Positions 17,292-25,555 of a DNA stretch of 64,000 bases are shown in pieces; the first letter of the stretch is position 1, and every line of letters starts with the position of its first letter. The notes below the pieces were generated by a model, which did not search any database, was not told where the DNA came from, and saw only the letters and a list, made by a program, of their open reading frames with translations. The DNA is taken from the NCBI RefSeq assembly GCF_918698155.1, contig NZ_CAKKLX010000018.1, forward strand, positions 1-64,000, in the 5' to 3' direction. The stretch comes from Roseomonas sp. CECT 9278. Lineage in GTDB: Bacteria; Pseudomonadota; Alphaproteobacteria; Acetobacterales; Acetobacteraceae. The position numbers were made by a program, and so were the translations under genes.

Positions 17292-17330
17292 CGCGCGCCC
17301 AGGCTCGCGGCAAGGCGGTGTGGGCGCGCG
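17292..17330. terminator. Hairpin between convergent genes
   Basis: Perfect 10-base arms (CGCGCGCCCA / TGGGCGCGCG) with a 19-base loop lie between the hydratase stop at 17282 and the convergent membrane-protein stop at 17388. It is a likely bidirectional transcript end. Confidence 0.5.
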
Positions 17331-17387
17331 CAGCGTCACGCGAACCGACGCCGCCCGCCGATCGTGCGCTGCCTCGCGCCGGCCCGG

Positions 17388-17810
17388 TCAGCCCTGCGCG
17401 TAGGCGCGCACGAAGGCGGCGATCCCCGCGCCGGCCCACAGCGCCAGCGCCGCGGCCCCGATCCGCTCGGCATGCCACATCAGCCGCCGCTGCCAGATGC
17501 GGCGTGCTGTCTCCTGCAGGCGCGCGGCATCGGCCTGCGCCACGATCTCCGGATTGCGGGCGGCGAAGATGCACCAGAATTCGGTGCGCCGCACGTCGCG
17601 CACCGAACTCCGCCACGCCAGCACGAGCAGCCCGCAGCACAGGAAGCCGGTCATCGCGGCGCCGCTGCGCAGCGCCAGCGCCATGTCGAAGGACAGCGCG
17701 ATCATCACCGTCGCGATCGCCAGCGAGAAGAAGCCGCAGGCCCGGCGGATCGACAGGTCTATGCAGAGCGGGATCTCGTGCATCGCGCGCCCGGAGGTTG
17801 ACCCCGCCAT
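17388..17810 (-). CDS. Small membrane protein of unknown function
   Basis: The 140-residue product has three hydrophobic segments (FFSLAIATVMIALSF, MTGFLCCGLLVLAW and a C-terminal IGAAALALWAGAGIAAFV). A basic-acidic amphipathic middle lies between them (FWCIFAARNPEIVAQADAARLQETARRIWQRR). I do not recognise a family. It may start at 17810 or at the ATG at 17783 (MHEIPLCID), and neither has a clear ribosome-binding site. It is the last of three small minus-strand membrane genes. The other two end with comparable aromatic-hydrophobic C-termini, so all three may belong to one membrane assembly, but this is only positional. Confidence 0.6.
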   Translation of the reverse strand: MAGSTSGRAMHEIPLCIDLSIRRACGFFSLAIATVMIALSFDMALALRSGAAMTGFLCCGLLVLAWRSSVRDVRRTEFWCIFAARNPEIVAQADAARLQETARRIWQRRLMWHAERIGAAALALWAGAGIAAFVRAYAQG

Positions 17811-18001
17811 TCTGCGCCGGATGCGGCGGCGCCCGCCAAGGGTTTCGTCGGTCGCCGCCCAGCCTGCGTGTCGGAACCGGCCCTGTGGGCGCTGCTCGGG
17901 CCGCCTGCGCGCGCCTCATTGCCCGATCAGGTCAGTCCCATCGGATCGGGATCTGCTTCAACCTGCCGGCCCGCGCGTGGCCAGGCCGTGCAGCGCGGCG
18001 C

Positions 18002-18292
18002 TCAGCGCAGCCCGGCCAGCAGCAGCAGCGCCGCGGCGCCGGCCCAGACCGCCATGGCGGTGGGCAGCGACAGGCCGATCCGCTCGGCGATCGCGGCCGG
18101 CACCGCGGCGGCCAGCAGCGTCGCGGTCGAGACGATCAGCGAGGCGCCGTAGAACACGATCTCCCGCGTGGCGGGCAGCATTTCCGGCATCCAGACCGGG
18201 TGCAGGTGCCAGACCACCGGCAGCATCGGGCTGACCAGGCCGTTCAGCAGGCAGATCGCCACGGTCACGACGAACAGGTTCTGCGGCGTCAC
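18002..18292 (-). CDS. Small membrane protein, GTG start overlapping upstream gene
   Basis: The 96-residue product has three membrane segments (NLFVVTVAICLLNGLVSPMLPVVW, REIVFYGASLIVSTATLLAAAVPAA, AMAVWAGAAALLLLAG). The GTG at 18292 overlaps the stop of the upstream gene as GTGA, so it is translationally coupled to it. No family was recognised. Segment order and size suggest that it and its partner form a small heteromeric membrane protein. About 190 bases without a gene separate it from the next membrane gene. Confidence 0.65.
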   Translation of the reverse strand: MTPQNLFVVTVAICLLNGLVSPMLPVVWHLHPVWMPEMLPATREIVFYGASLIVSTATLLAAAVPAAIAERIGLSLPTAMAVWAGAAALLLLAGLR

Positions 18293-18612
18293 GGTGTCGG
18301 CCCCGGCGGGGTGATGCTGGGTGCCAGGCCCGCGCCCAGCATCGCCAGGCCGAAGACGGTGCGCGCGGCGAACAGCCAGAAGGCTGCGACCAGCGGCAGG
18401 AAGGGCGCGGTGACGTAGGACGGCACCATCCGTCGCGCCAGCCACACCGCCCATCCGGTCAGCAGCACGAAGCCGCGCCAGATGTAGTTGGTGCTGTCGG
18501 GCGCCATGAAGGCCTGCATCATGAAGCGCCCCAGGCAGCCCCAGGCGGTCAGCGCGAGGATGTAGGTCACCACCCAGAAGGCGAGGTGCCCGAAGACGAA
18601 ATCCGGCTGCAT
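18289..18612 (-). CDS. Small membrane protein, partner of the downstream gene
   Basis: The 107-residue product (from the ATG at 18612; ten further codons are open upstream) has three to four hydrophobic segments, starting FGHLAFWVVTYILALTAWG, with FVLLTGWAVWLARR and FLPLVAAFWLFAARTVFGLAMLGAG behind. Aromatic residues are frequent. It is coupled by a four-base overlap to the 96-residue membrane protein. I cannot name it. It follows the SSS symporter gene by about 225 bases across a hairpin, so it is probably a separate unit. Confidence 0.65.
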   Translation of the reverse strand: MQPDFVFGHLAFWVVTYILALTAWGCLGRFMMQAFMAPDSTNYIWRGFVLLTGWAVWLARRMVPSYVTAPFLPLVAAFWLFAARTVFGLAMLGAGLAPSITPPGPTP

Positions 18613-18796
18613 GGCGTCCGTGCGAGATGATACCGGCGGCACGCGCGCCTGGCAGGTGCCGGGCGCCGCCGGCTGGCTGGCGATGGCCGGGCAAACCGGA
18701 ATCTGCCGGACCGCCCCGCGGGAAACCTTGTCGTCCTGCGCGGGCGATCGAAGCTGTCATCCGCCCGCAGGCAGGGGCGGCCGCGTCTCCCGCGAC

Positions 18797-18828
18797 CGCC
18801 CCGTCCGTGGTCCGCGCCCGACGGGGCG
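18797..18828 (-). terminator. Hairpin after the SSS symporter gene
   Basis: Perfect 9-base arms (CGCCCCGTC / GACGGGGCG) with a 14-base loop begin 9 bases beyond the symporter stop codon. No T-run is present. Confidence 0.5.
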
Positions 18829-18836
18829 CGGCTGAC

Positions 18837-20885
18837 TTATTCCACCGCCGCCTTCTGGTCGGCCAGGCGCACGCCGCCGCGCGGCACGCGGATGTCCTCG
18901 ATGAAGTCCTGCATCGCCTTGGACGGCGCCGGCGTGACCATCGACAGCACCCAGATGGTGATGAAGGACAGCGGCACGCCGATGATGCCGCCGGAGATGT
19001 TGTTGATCGCCCACAACCGCCCGACCAGGCGGCCGCGCAGCGCCACCGTGTCGGTCGGCAGCCCGGTGCCGAAGATATTGCCGAACCAGGCGAGCGCCCC
19101 GTCCTGCACCGACGCCGCATTGGCCACCATGGCCGCCGCCTGCGCCTTGATCTCCGGCGACATGGGCAGGTTCGCCACCTGCCGCGCGGCGGCAAGGATG
19201 GCGTCCTTGTTGCCGAACAGCTGCACGAAGTCCCAGCCGTAGAACTCGGTGTGGATCAGGTAGCCGAAGGTGGCGGCATAGCCCACCGCCATGCCCGCGC
19301 AGGCCGCGATGTTCGTGGTGCGCTTGTACCACACGCCCATCACCAGCGCGGCGAACAGCCCCGCCGCGGCGATGGAGAAGGCCCAGGCCACCAGGAACAG
19401 GATGTCCGCGCCCATGTTGCCCGCCGTCCAGGCCGCGATGAGCGCCACGAAGATCAGCAGCACGCGGGAGATCACCAGCCGCCGCGCCGTGGGCGCCTTG
19501 GGGTCGATCATCTTGTAGTACACGTCGTGCGACAGCGCGTTGGCCAGCGCCAGCAGCAACCCGTCCGCGGTGGACAGCGCCGCCGCCAGGCCGCCCGCCG
19601 CGACCAGCCCCGCGATCACATAGGGCAGCCCCGCGATCTCGGGCGTGGCGAGCACCACCACGTCCGGATGGATGCGGAATTCGCCCCATTGCAGGATGCC
19701 GTCGCGGTTGACGTCGACGATGTTCACCCAGGGCGTGCCGTAGGGGCTGATGATCTGCCAGTTCTTCACCCAGTCGGGCAGGGCCGCGATCGGCTGGCCG
19801 ATCAGCGTCTGGTAGATCTCGAGCTTGCCGAAGGCGGCATAGGCCGGTGCCGTGAAGTACAGCAGGAAGATGAAGAACAGCGACCAGGCCACCGACTGCC
19901 GTGCCTCACGCACCGACGGCGTGGTGAAGTAGCGCATCAGGATATGCGGCAGCGCGGCGGTGCCGACCATCAGGCAGAACACCAGGGCGAAGAAGTTCAC
20001 CATGGCGGCCATCGAGAACTGGCCGTTCGCCCCCACGAAGGGTGCGGTGTAGAAGCCCGTGACCCCGGGTGGCGGTGTCTGCCCCGCCGCGCGGAACGCG
20101 GCCTCGAAGCCCTCGATGCGTTCGAGCGCGATGCCGTACATCAGCTGCGGCACCGGCACGCCGGTCACCTTCACCGACATCAGGATGGCCGGCAGCAGGT
20201 AAGCGATGATCAGGATGATGTACTGCGCCACCTGGGTCCAGGTGACCGCGCGCATCCCGCCCAGCATCGAGCACACCAGGATGCCCGCCAGGCCGAGGAA
20301 CACCGCCATGGCGAAGGACACATCGAGGAAGCGCTGGGTGATGATGCCCACGCCCACGATCTGCGCCACCACGTACACGAAGGACGCGGTGATCAGCACC
20401 ACGACGCCGAGCGAGCGCGCCAGGTTGCCGCCGTACCGCGCGCCCAGGAAGTCCGGCACCGTGTACTGGCCGAATTTTCGCAGGTACGGCGCCAGCAGGA
20501 TCGCCACCAGCATGTAGCCGCCGGTCCAGCCCAGGATGAAGGCCAGCCCGCCATAGCCAAGCGCATAGAGCGACCCGGCCATGCCGATGAAGGACGCGGC
20601 CGACATCCAGTCCGACCCGGTCGCCATGCCGTTGTACAGCGCGGGCACGCGCCGCCCGGCCACGTAGTATTCGGCCACCACCGCCGTGCGGCTGATGATG
20701 CCGATATACGCGTAGACGCCGATGGTCAGGAAGACGAACAGGTAGCCGATGATCCGGTCCGGCACGCCCATCTGTTCAAGGATGGCGAGCAGCACGACGA
20801 AGACCGCGAAACCGCCCGTATACCCGGCATAGATCTTGCCGAGCTGGGCGATGAACGGATCCTTTTCCTTGGCGGAGGCGCTCAT
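18837..20885 (-). CDS. Sodium:solute symporter, VC_2705 subfamily, with EF-hand-like loop
   Basis: The 682-residue SSS-family protein has about 13 membrane helices and the ActP-like signature GMATGSDWMSAASFIGMAGSLY. Its small partner (DUF4212) lies just upstream on the same strand, the usual VC_2705-type two-gene symporter. The substrate is probably a short-chain carboxylate such as acetate. An extra soluble insertion at about 355-405 contains DVNRDGILQWGE (391-402), a full 12-residue EF-hand calcium loop, and a second soluble insertion at about 565-625 separates the last helices. The ATG at 20885 lies 4 bases after the DUF4212 stop. The protein is longer than ActP by 120 residues, mainly because of these insertions. 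Confidence 0.93.
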   Translation of the reverse strand: MSASAKEKDPFIAQLGKIYAGYTGGFAVFVVLLAILEQMGVPDRIIGYLFVFLTIGVYAYIGIISRTAVVAEYYVAGRRVPALYNGMATGSDWMSAASFIGMAGSLYALGYGGLAFILGWTGGYMLVAILLAPYLRKFGQYTVPDFLGARYGGNLARSLGVVVLITASFVYVVAQIVGVGIITQRFLDVSFAMAVFLGLAGILVCSMLGGMRAVTWTQVAQYIILIIAYLLPAILMSVKVTGVPVPQLMYGIALERIEGFEAAFRAAGQTPPPGVTGFYTAPFVGANGQFSMAAMVNFFALVFCLMVGTAALPHILMRYFTTPSVREARQSVAWSLFFIFLLYFTAPAYAAFGKLEIYQTLIGQPIAALPDWVKNWQIISPYGTPWVNIVDVNRDGILQWGEFRIHPDVVVLATPEIAGLPYVIAGLVAAGGLAAALSTADGLLLALANALSHDVYYKMIDPKAPTARRLVISRVLLIFVALIAAWTAGNMGADILFLVAWAFSIAAAGLFAALVMGVWYKRTTNIAACAGMAVGYAATFGYLIHTEFYGWDFVQLFGNKDAILAAARQVANLPMSPEIKAQAAAMVANAASVQDGALAWFGNIFGTGLPTDTVALRGRLVGRLWAINNISGGIIGVPLSFITIWVLSMVTPAPSKAMQDFIEDIRVPRGGVRLADQKAAVE

Positions 20886-20889
20886 GGGA

Positions 20890-21195
20890 TCAATCCTCCT
20901 GCACGCCGAATTCTTCGTCGATCTGGTTCTGCCGGCGGGCGAACCAGAACAGGCCGACCACGAAGATGATCAGGCTGCCCTGCGCCGCCATGTAGTAGGA
21001 CAGCGGGAAGCCGAGGATGCGGACGCCAAACAGCTGCGTCGCGAAGAAATGGACCGCGAACCCGAAGATGAACCACACCGCCAGCAGCAGCAGCATCAGC
21101 CCTGATGTCTTGGACCAATAGGCCCGCGCCGTCGCCGGATCGATCGCGGCGGTCTGCGCACTCACCGGCTCATTGCCGGATTCGACCAAAGGCAT
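20890..21195 (-). CDS. DUF4212 small subunit of sodium/substrate symporter
   Basis: The 101-residue protein has two membrane helices (SGLMLLLLAVWFIFGFAVHFFA and YYMAAQGSLIIFVVGLFWFARRQN) and the charged end QNQIDEEFGVQED, the layout of DUF4212 proteins that accompany VC_2705-type symporters. The ATG at 21195 follows GGGGGGAGAG at four bases; longer reading frames upstream lack coding character. It is coupled to the symporter gene (4-base gap). It probably stabilises or assists the symporter in the inner membrane. Confidence 0.9.
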   Translation of the reverse strand: MPLVESGNEPVSAQTAAIDPATARAYWSKTSGLMLLLLAVWFIFGFAVHFFATQLFGVRILGFPLSYYMAAQGSLIIFVVGLFWFARRQNQIDEEFGVQED

Positions 21196-21361
21196 CCGTC
21201 TCTCCCCCCATGGCCGTCGGACCTTCGTCCTCACGGCATCGCCGCGACTCGGCTGGACCGGCATTCTTGCCGACATCTCACGCCATCGTCACCTGCTAAG
21301 GCGCTACCATGCGCTTCCGACGCGGCGCAACATCCTTTCCCTTCACCGGCGGAGCGCGATC

Positions 21362-21973
21362 ATTTTCCCCTTCAGCCTGCTGCGCCCGCGCAAGTCCGTG
21401 AATCCCGCCGATTTCGGCAGCTTCCTGCAGCGCCAGGCGGTCTTCGTCGCGCAGAAGACCGTGATCGACTATTGCCGCGTCAAGTCCGGCCGGCAGGAGA
21501 AGCGGCTGTTCGACGACCCCGACTTCCAGGCCGCCCTGCGCCATTGCCGCTGGCAGACCTACCTGGCGGCGCTGGCCGACGTGTTCCTGCTGGGCGAAGC
21601 CTGGCTGCGGCCCCATGCCCCGGGCGGCGCGGGCGACCTCGCGGCGCGGATCGTCGCGCTGCACGCGGCCGCGCTGGCCACCGAGGCGCCGCCGGCGGCC
21701 GAGGCCGCGGATGCCGCGCAGGCGCTGCGGGCCTTCCCCGGGCAGCTCGCCGCGCGCCAGCAGGCCGCGCCGGCCCCCATCAACACGGTGCCGCTGCTCG
21801 CCCAGGCGCCGCTTTTCGCGACGCTGCCGATCCACCCCGACCAGCGGGTCGGCGAGGCACCCTCGATCCGCGGCGCGCTGCGCTTCCACATGGTGGCGAC
21901 CGAACAGGAGATGGAGCGCCGCTTCGATGCGCCGGGGCTCGCGGCGCAACTGCTTGCCGATCACTCTCCTTAA
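21362..21973 (+). CDS. Conserved hypothetical protein (about 200 residues) with unusual start
   Basis: The frame is clearly coding from about 21362: FPFSLLRPRKSVNPADFGSFLQRQAVFVAQKTVIDYCRVKSGRQEK, then DDPDFQAALRHCRWQTYLAALADVFLLGEAWLRP. It resembles an alphaproteobacterial protein of unknown function that I have seen start just before such a PFSL block. No ATG, GTG or TTG lies there. An ATT at 21362 stands 7 bases after GGCGGAG, an ideal ribosome-binding site. The next in-frame candidates are a TTG at 21173, which would run through the DUF4212 promoter, and a GTG at 21398. The C-terminal half is Ala-rich, ending ALRFHMVATEQEMERRFDAPG. Function unknown. Confidence 0.65.
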   Translation: MFPFSLLRPRKSVNPADFGSFLQRQAVFVAQKTVIDYCRVKSGRQEKRLFDDPDFQAALRHCRWQTYLAALADVFLLGEAWLRPHAPGGAGDLAARIVALHAAALATEAPPAAEAADAAQALRAFPGQLAARQQAAPAPINTVPLLAQAPLFATLPIHPDQRVGEAPSIRGALRFHMVATEQEMERRFDAPGLAAQLLADHSP

Positions 21974-22035
21974 CGACGCGAGAACCCATGGCGCACTACA
22001 ACCCGCGCGGGTAGCCATCGCAGCAGGGGTCCAGC

Positions 22036-24042
22036 GTGTCGACACTCCGATCCACCACGACGCTGTCCGGCGACAGCGCGCCCGTGCCGCTGTACCTGAC
22101 CGATGAGACGGCACGGCCCGCATCCGGGGAGACTCTGCTCGCCGCCGCCCCGGCCACGACCGCCGCCCCGGCCCCGGCCCCGCCCCCTGCCCCGGCGGCC
22201 GCGGCGGCCGATGTCGTGATCGACGCGGTGGTGTTCATCGACCCCACGGCGGCGCCTGGCGGCGACGGCTCGGCGGACCAGCCCTTCACCAGCTGGGCCG
22301 AGGTCACCTTCGAACCCGGCACCGTCTACCTCCAGCGCGGCGGCACCACGGCGCAGGGCTTCGCGGTCACCGTCGATGCCAGTGCGCAGGCGCCGATCCT
22401 CATCGGCAGCTACGGCGAGGGACAGGCGCGCATCGAGGGCGGCGTCGCGATCGACGGTGCGGCGCATGTCGCGATCGACAATGTCGACCTGCGCGGCGGT
22501 CAGGCCTTCGGCATCGCGGTGATGGGCGATGCGGAACACGTCACCATCAGCAACAGCACCATCCACCACGGCCTGGGCGGCATCTACGTCGAGGGCGATG
22601 CGATGGCGGCGCTGACCGTCATCGGCAATACCATCCACGACAACGACACCATGGGCGTGTGGATCAACGGCGCCCTGGCCGAGGCGGACCGGCCCGCGGT
22701 GATCGCCGGCAACACGGTCTATCGCCAGGGGGAATCCGGCATCCTGGTGCATGGCAGCCACGTGCTGGTGGACGCCAACCTGGTGGTCAACAACGGCATC
22801 GCCGGGCTGACCGGCACCTCGGGCATCCACGTCATCGCCATGTCGGCCGAGGACGGCACCGGCCGCGACATCGTCATCAGCAACAACACCGTGGCCTATC
22901 AGCGCGAAGCCGATGGCTTCGACGGCCACGGCATCCAGCTCGACACCTTCGCCACCGGCAACCAGGTCATCGGCAACCGGGTCTTCGGCAATGACGGCCC
23001 CGGGATCACGCTCTACAGCGCCAGCGGCAACGTCGTCGCCGGCAACCTGCTCGAGGGCAATGCCGTCGATCCCTCCGGCACGCGGCTCGGCTTCGCCGCC
23101 AAGGCCGAGATCTTCATCGGCAATTCCGGCGTCGCCCCAGGCTTCTCGACCGACAACCTGGTGACCGACAACGTGGTGACCGCGACCACGCGCGACACCA
23201 TCGCGATCACGCTGACAGCCGGCGCCGAGGCCGGCGGCAATGCGGTCGGCGGCAATACCATCCATCTCAGCGAGGGCACCGCCGGCTTCGCCTGGAGCAG
23301 CCTGCGCACGCAGGACGCCGACCTGTGGAACGCGCTCGCCGAGGGCGGCGGCGAGGACCTGCTGACCGGCACGCCGGCGGGCATCGCCATCGCGCTCGAC
23401 CCCGCCATGCTCCTGACCGGCCATGTCGCCAATTCCACCTGGTTCGAGACGGTGGCGGTCACCGGCCCGCGCCGCCTGCTCGCGACCGCCGATCGCCCCG
23501 ACATCACCGGCGGCACCTTCGACGACCGGCTGGCCGGCGATGCCGCGGCCAACCGCATCACAGGCGCGGGCGGGCACGACCTGCTGTCCGGCGGCGCCGG
23601 CGCCGACACCATCTCCGGCGGCGCCGGCGGCGACATCCTGGGCGGCGGCCTGGGCAACGACGTGCTGCGCGCCGGCGCGGATGGCGACCTGGTCTCCGGC
23701 GGCGCGGGCGCCGACAACCTGCTGGGCGAGGGCGGCGACGACCAGCTCGCCGGCGGCGATGGCGCCGACCGGCTGACCGGCGGCACCGGCAACGACATCC
23801 TGTCGGGCGGCACGGGGGCGGATGTCTTCGTCTTCGGCCCCGGCAGCGGCGGCGACCTCGTGCTCGACTTCGCGGCGGGCGTGGATCGGCTGGACCTGCG
23901 CGGCTTCGGCTTCGCGGACAGCGGCGGCCTGGCCATCCTGCAGGGGGACGGGGCAACGCTGGTCGCGCTCGGCGGCGACGACCTGGTGGTGCTGCTGGGC
24001 GTCGACGCCGCGGCGCTGGCGCAGCGCGACATCCTGATCTGA
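22036..24042 (+). CDS. Secreted parallel beta-helix protein with C-terminal RTX calcium-binding repeats
   Basis: The 668-residue protein has no Sec signal. A low-complexity Ala/Pro stretch (about 38-60) precedes a right-handed parallel beta-helix (about 70-430) rich in I-x-N-N-x-I turns such as ISNSTIHHGLGGIYVEGD. From about residue 480 come RTX nonapeptides (DLLSGGAGADTISGGAGGD and similar, some 10 units), then a VFVFGPGSGGDLVLDF end block like that of mannuronan epimerases and M10 proteases. That arrangement is exported by type I secretion in one step and folds in external calcium. Beta-helix domains of this type act on or bind polysaccharides. No type I exporter genes are in the window. 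The GTG start at 22036 follows CAGGGGT at five bases. Confidence 0.85.
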   Translation: MSTLRSTTTLSGDSAPVPLYLTDETARPASGETLLAAAPATTAAPAPAPPPAPAAAAADVVIDAVVFIDPTAAPGGDGSADQPFTSWAEVTFEPGTVYLQRGGTTAQGFAVTVDASAQAPILIGSYGEGQARIEGGVAIDGAAHVAIDNVDLRGGQAFGIAVMGDAEHVTISNSTIHHGLGGIYVEGDAMAALTVIGNTIHDNDTMGVWINGALAEADRPAVIAGNTVYRQGESGILVHGSHVLVDANLVVNNGIAGLTGTSGIHVIAMSAEDGTGRDIVISNNTVAYQREADGFDGHGIQLDTFATGNQVIGNRVFGNDGPGITLYSASGNVVAGNLLEGNAVDPSGTRLGFAAKAEIFIGNSGVAPGFSTDNLVTDNVVTATTRDTIAITLTAGAEAGGNAVGGNTIHLSEGTAGFAWSSLRTQDADLWNALAEGGGEDLLTGTPAGIAIALDPAMLLTGHVANSTWFETVAVTGPRRLLATADRPDITGGTFDDRLAGDAAANRITGAGGHDLLSGGAGADTISGGAGGDILGGGLGNDVLRAGADGDLVSGGAGADNLLGEGGDDQLAGGDGADRLTGGTGNDILSGGTGADVFVFGPGSGGDLVLDFAAGVDRLDLRGFGFADSGGLAILQGDGATLVALGGDDLVVLLGVDAAALAQRDILI

Positions 24043-24106
24043 CCCGCCAGTGGCCGGCGACGTGCCGGCCGTCCATACTGCCCGCGAGGCAAACCCCGCG
24101 GGTGGC

Positions 24107-25555
24107 ATGCGCCGAACACCTCCTGGACCGATGCCGTCGCCCGCGGCCGCGCTGACCGGCGGCATCGCGGCCGCCATGGCGCCCGCACCGCCCGCCTTCG
24201 CCCCCGATGCGCCGCTCGCGGCGGTGCTTGCCGCCATGGCCACGTCCGGCGCCTCCGCCGCGCTCGCCATCGACGGATCGGGCCGCCCGGTCGGCATCCT
24301 GACCGAGCAGGACGTCACCCGCCGCGTCGCCTTCCGCCTGCCGGCCGACGCGCCGCTCGCCGCCGCCATGACCGCGCCGGTCGCCACCTGCGCCCAGGAT
24401 GACGGGTTGTGGCGGGCGGTCGCGCTGCTGCGGCCGGGCCGGCTGCGCCACCTGCCGGTGATCGGCGCGGACGGGCGATGCATCGGCATCCTCCACCGCG
24501 ACGAGACCCTGGCCGCGGTGTCCGGCCGGCTGCTGCTTCACCTCGATGCGCTGGCCGGCGACCACGCCGCGGTGAAGCGCGCCCAGGCGGGGGTGGCCTC
24601 CGCGCTGCGCGACGAAGGCGTGCCGGCGCGCGACGTGGTGGGGCTGGTCAGCGGCATCAACATCGACCTGCATCGCCGGGTGCTCGGCCGCGTGCTGGCC
24701 GACCACGGCACGCCGCCGGTCCCGTTCACGCTGCTGGTCATGGGCAGCGCCGGGCGCGGCGAGAGCCTGCTGCGCCCCGACCAGGACAACGGCTTCATCC
24801 TCGACGACTACCCCGATGCCCGGCACGGGCAGGTCGACGCCTGGTTCCGCCCGGTCGCGGAAGCCTTCAATGCCGGGCTCGACGCCGCCGGCTTCCCGCT
24901 GTGTCCCGGCGGGATCATGGCGCGCAACCCGCTGTGGCGGAAAACCCTGCCGCAATGGCAGCGGCAATTCGACCACTGGGCGATGCGGCGCGCCGGCGCG
25001 GCGCTGCTGTTCTCCGACATCGCCTTCGACTTCCGCGCCATTGCCGGGGACGCCGCGCCGGCCGCCGCCCTGCGGGCGCACCTGTCGCGCCTGCTGGCGG
25101 GCAGCCCTGCCCTGCTGGCAGCCATGGCCGCGCAGAACCAGGGGCTGACGGTCGGGCTCACGCTGTGGGGCGGCTTCACCGACGACGAACCCGGCCCCGG
25201 CACGCGCACCGACTTCAAGCTGCATGGGCTGATGCCGCTGGTCGCGGCGGCGCGGCTGATGGCGCTGCGCGACGGCATCGCCGCGACCGGCACGGTGGAT
25301 CGCCTGGCCGCGCTGGCGCAGCACGGCACGCTGGCCGCGCGCGAAGCCGCGGCGCTGACCGAGGCCTTCGCCCTGCTGCTCGACACCGTGCTGCGGCAGC
25401 AACTGGCCGACCACGCCGCCGGTGCCGAGCCCGGCAACCTGGTGGACACCGCCGCGCTGCCCAAGCCCGACCGCACGGCCTTGCGCGATGCGCTGAAGGC
25501 GGTGCGGTCCTTCGCGCGCGGGTCGTTCGGGTCGTTCACCGGCCAGCTCTGGTAG
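24107..25555 (+). CDS. CBS-domain DUF294 nucleotidyltransferase-like protein
   Basis: Two CBS domains (about residues 20-150) lead into a DUF294 putative nucleotidyltransferase domain with MGSAGRGESLLRPDQDNGFIL (G-S-x-G-R and D-Q-D, the nucleotidyltransferase signature) and a helical DUF294 C-terminal domain. It is a shorter paralogue of the gene at 26971-28791 and lacks that one's cyclic-nucleotide-binding N-terminus. Proteins of this type sit next to acetate-type symporters in many Proteobacteria, but the reaction is not established. The start is uncertain: GTG 24050, ATG 24107 and ATG 24131 are all open. Its stop touches the stop of the convergent exonuclease gene with no base between. Confidence 0.85.
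   Translation: MRRTPPGPMPSPAAALTGGIAAAMAPAPPAFAPDAPLAAVLAAMATSGASAALAIDGSGRPVGILTEQDVTRRVAFRLPADAPLAAAMTAPVATCAQDDGLWRAVALLRPGRLRHLPVIGADGRCIGILHRDETLAAVSGRLLLHLDALAGDHAAVKRAQAGVASALRDEGVPARDVVGLVSGINIDLHRRVLGRVLADHGTPPVPFTLLVMGSAGRGESLLRPDQDNGFILDDYPDARHGQVDAWFRPVAEAFNAGLDAAGFPLCPGGIMARNPLWRKTLPQWQRQFDHWAMRRAGAALLFSDIAFDFRAIAGDAAPAAALRAHLSRLLAGSPALLAAMAAQNQGLTVGLTLWGGFTDDEPGPGTRTDFKLHGLMPLVAAARLMALRDGIAATGTVDRLAALAQHGTLAAREAAALTEAFALLLDTVLRQQLADHAAGAEPGNLVDTAALPKPDRTALRDALKAVRSFARGSFGSFTGQLW

Noticed and set aside
9628-18828. Classical rho-independent terminators at the GC-rich hairpins
   Set aside because: None of the hairpins has a T-run; they are listed as hairpins or probable transcript ends with reduced confidence only.
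21309-21400. ATG at 21309 as start of the hypothetical gene
   Set aside because: It is in another frame and meets a stop after about 30 codons, just where the real coding begins.
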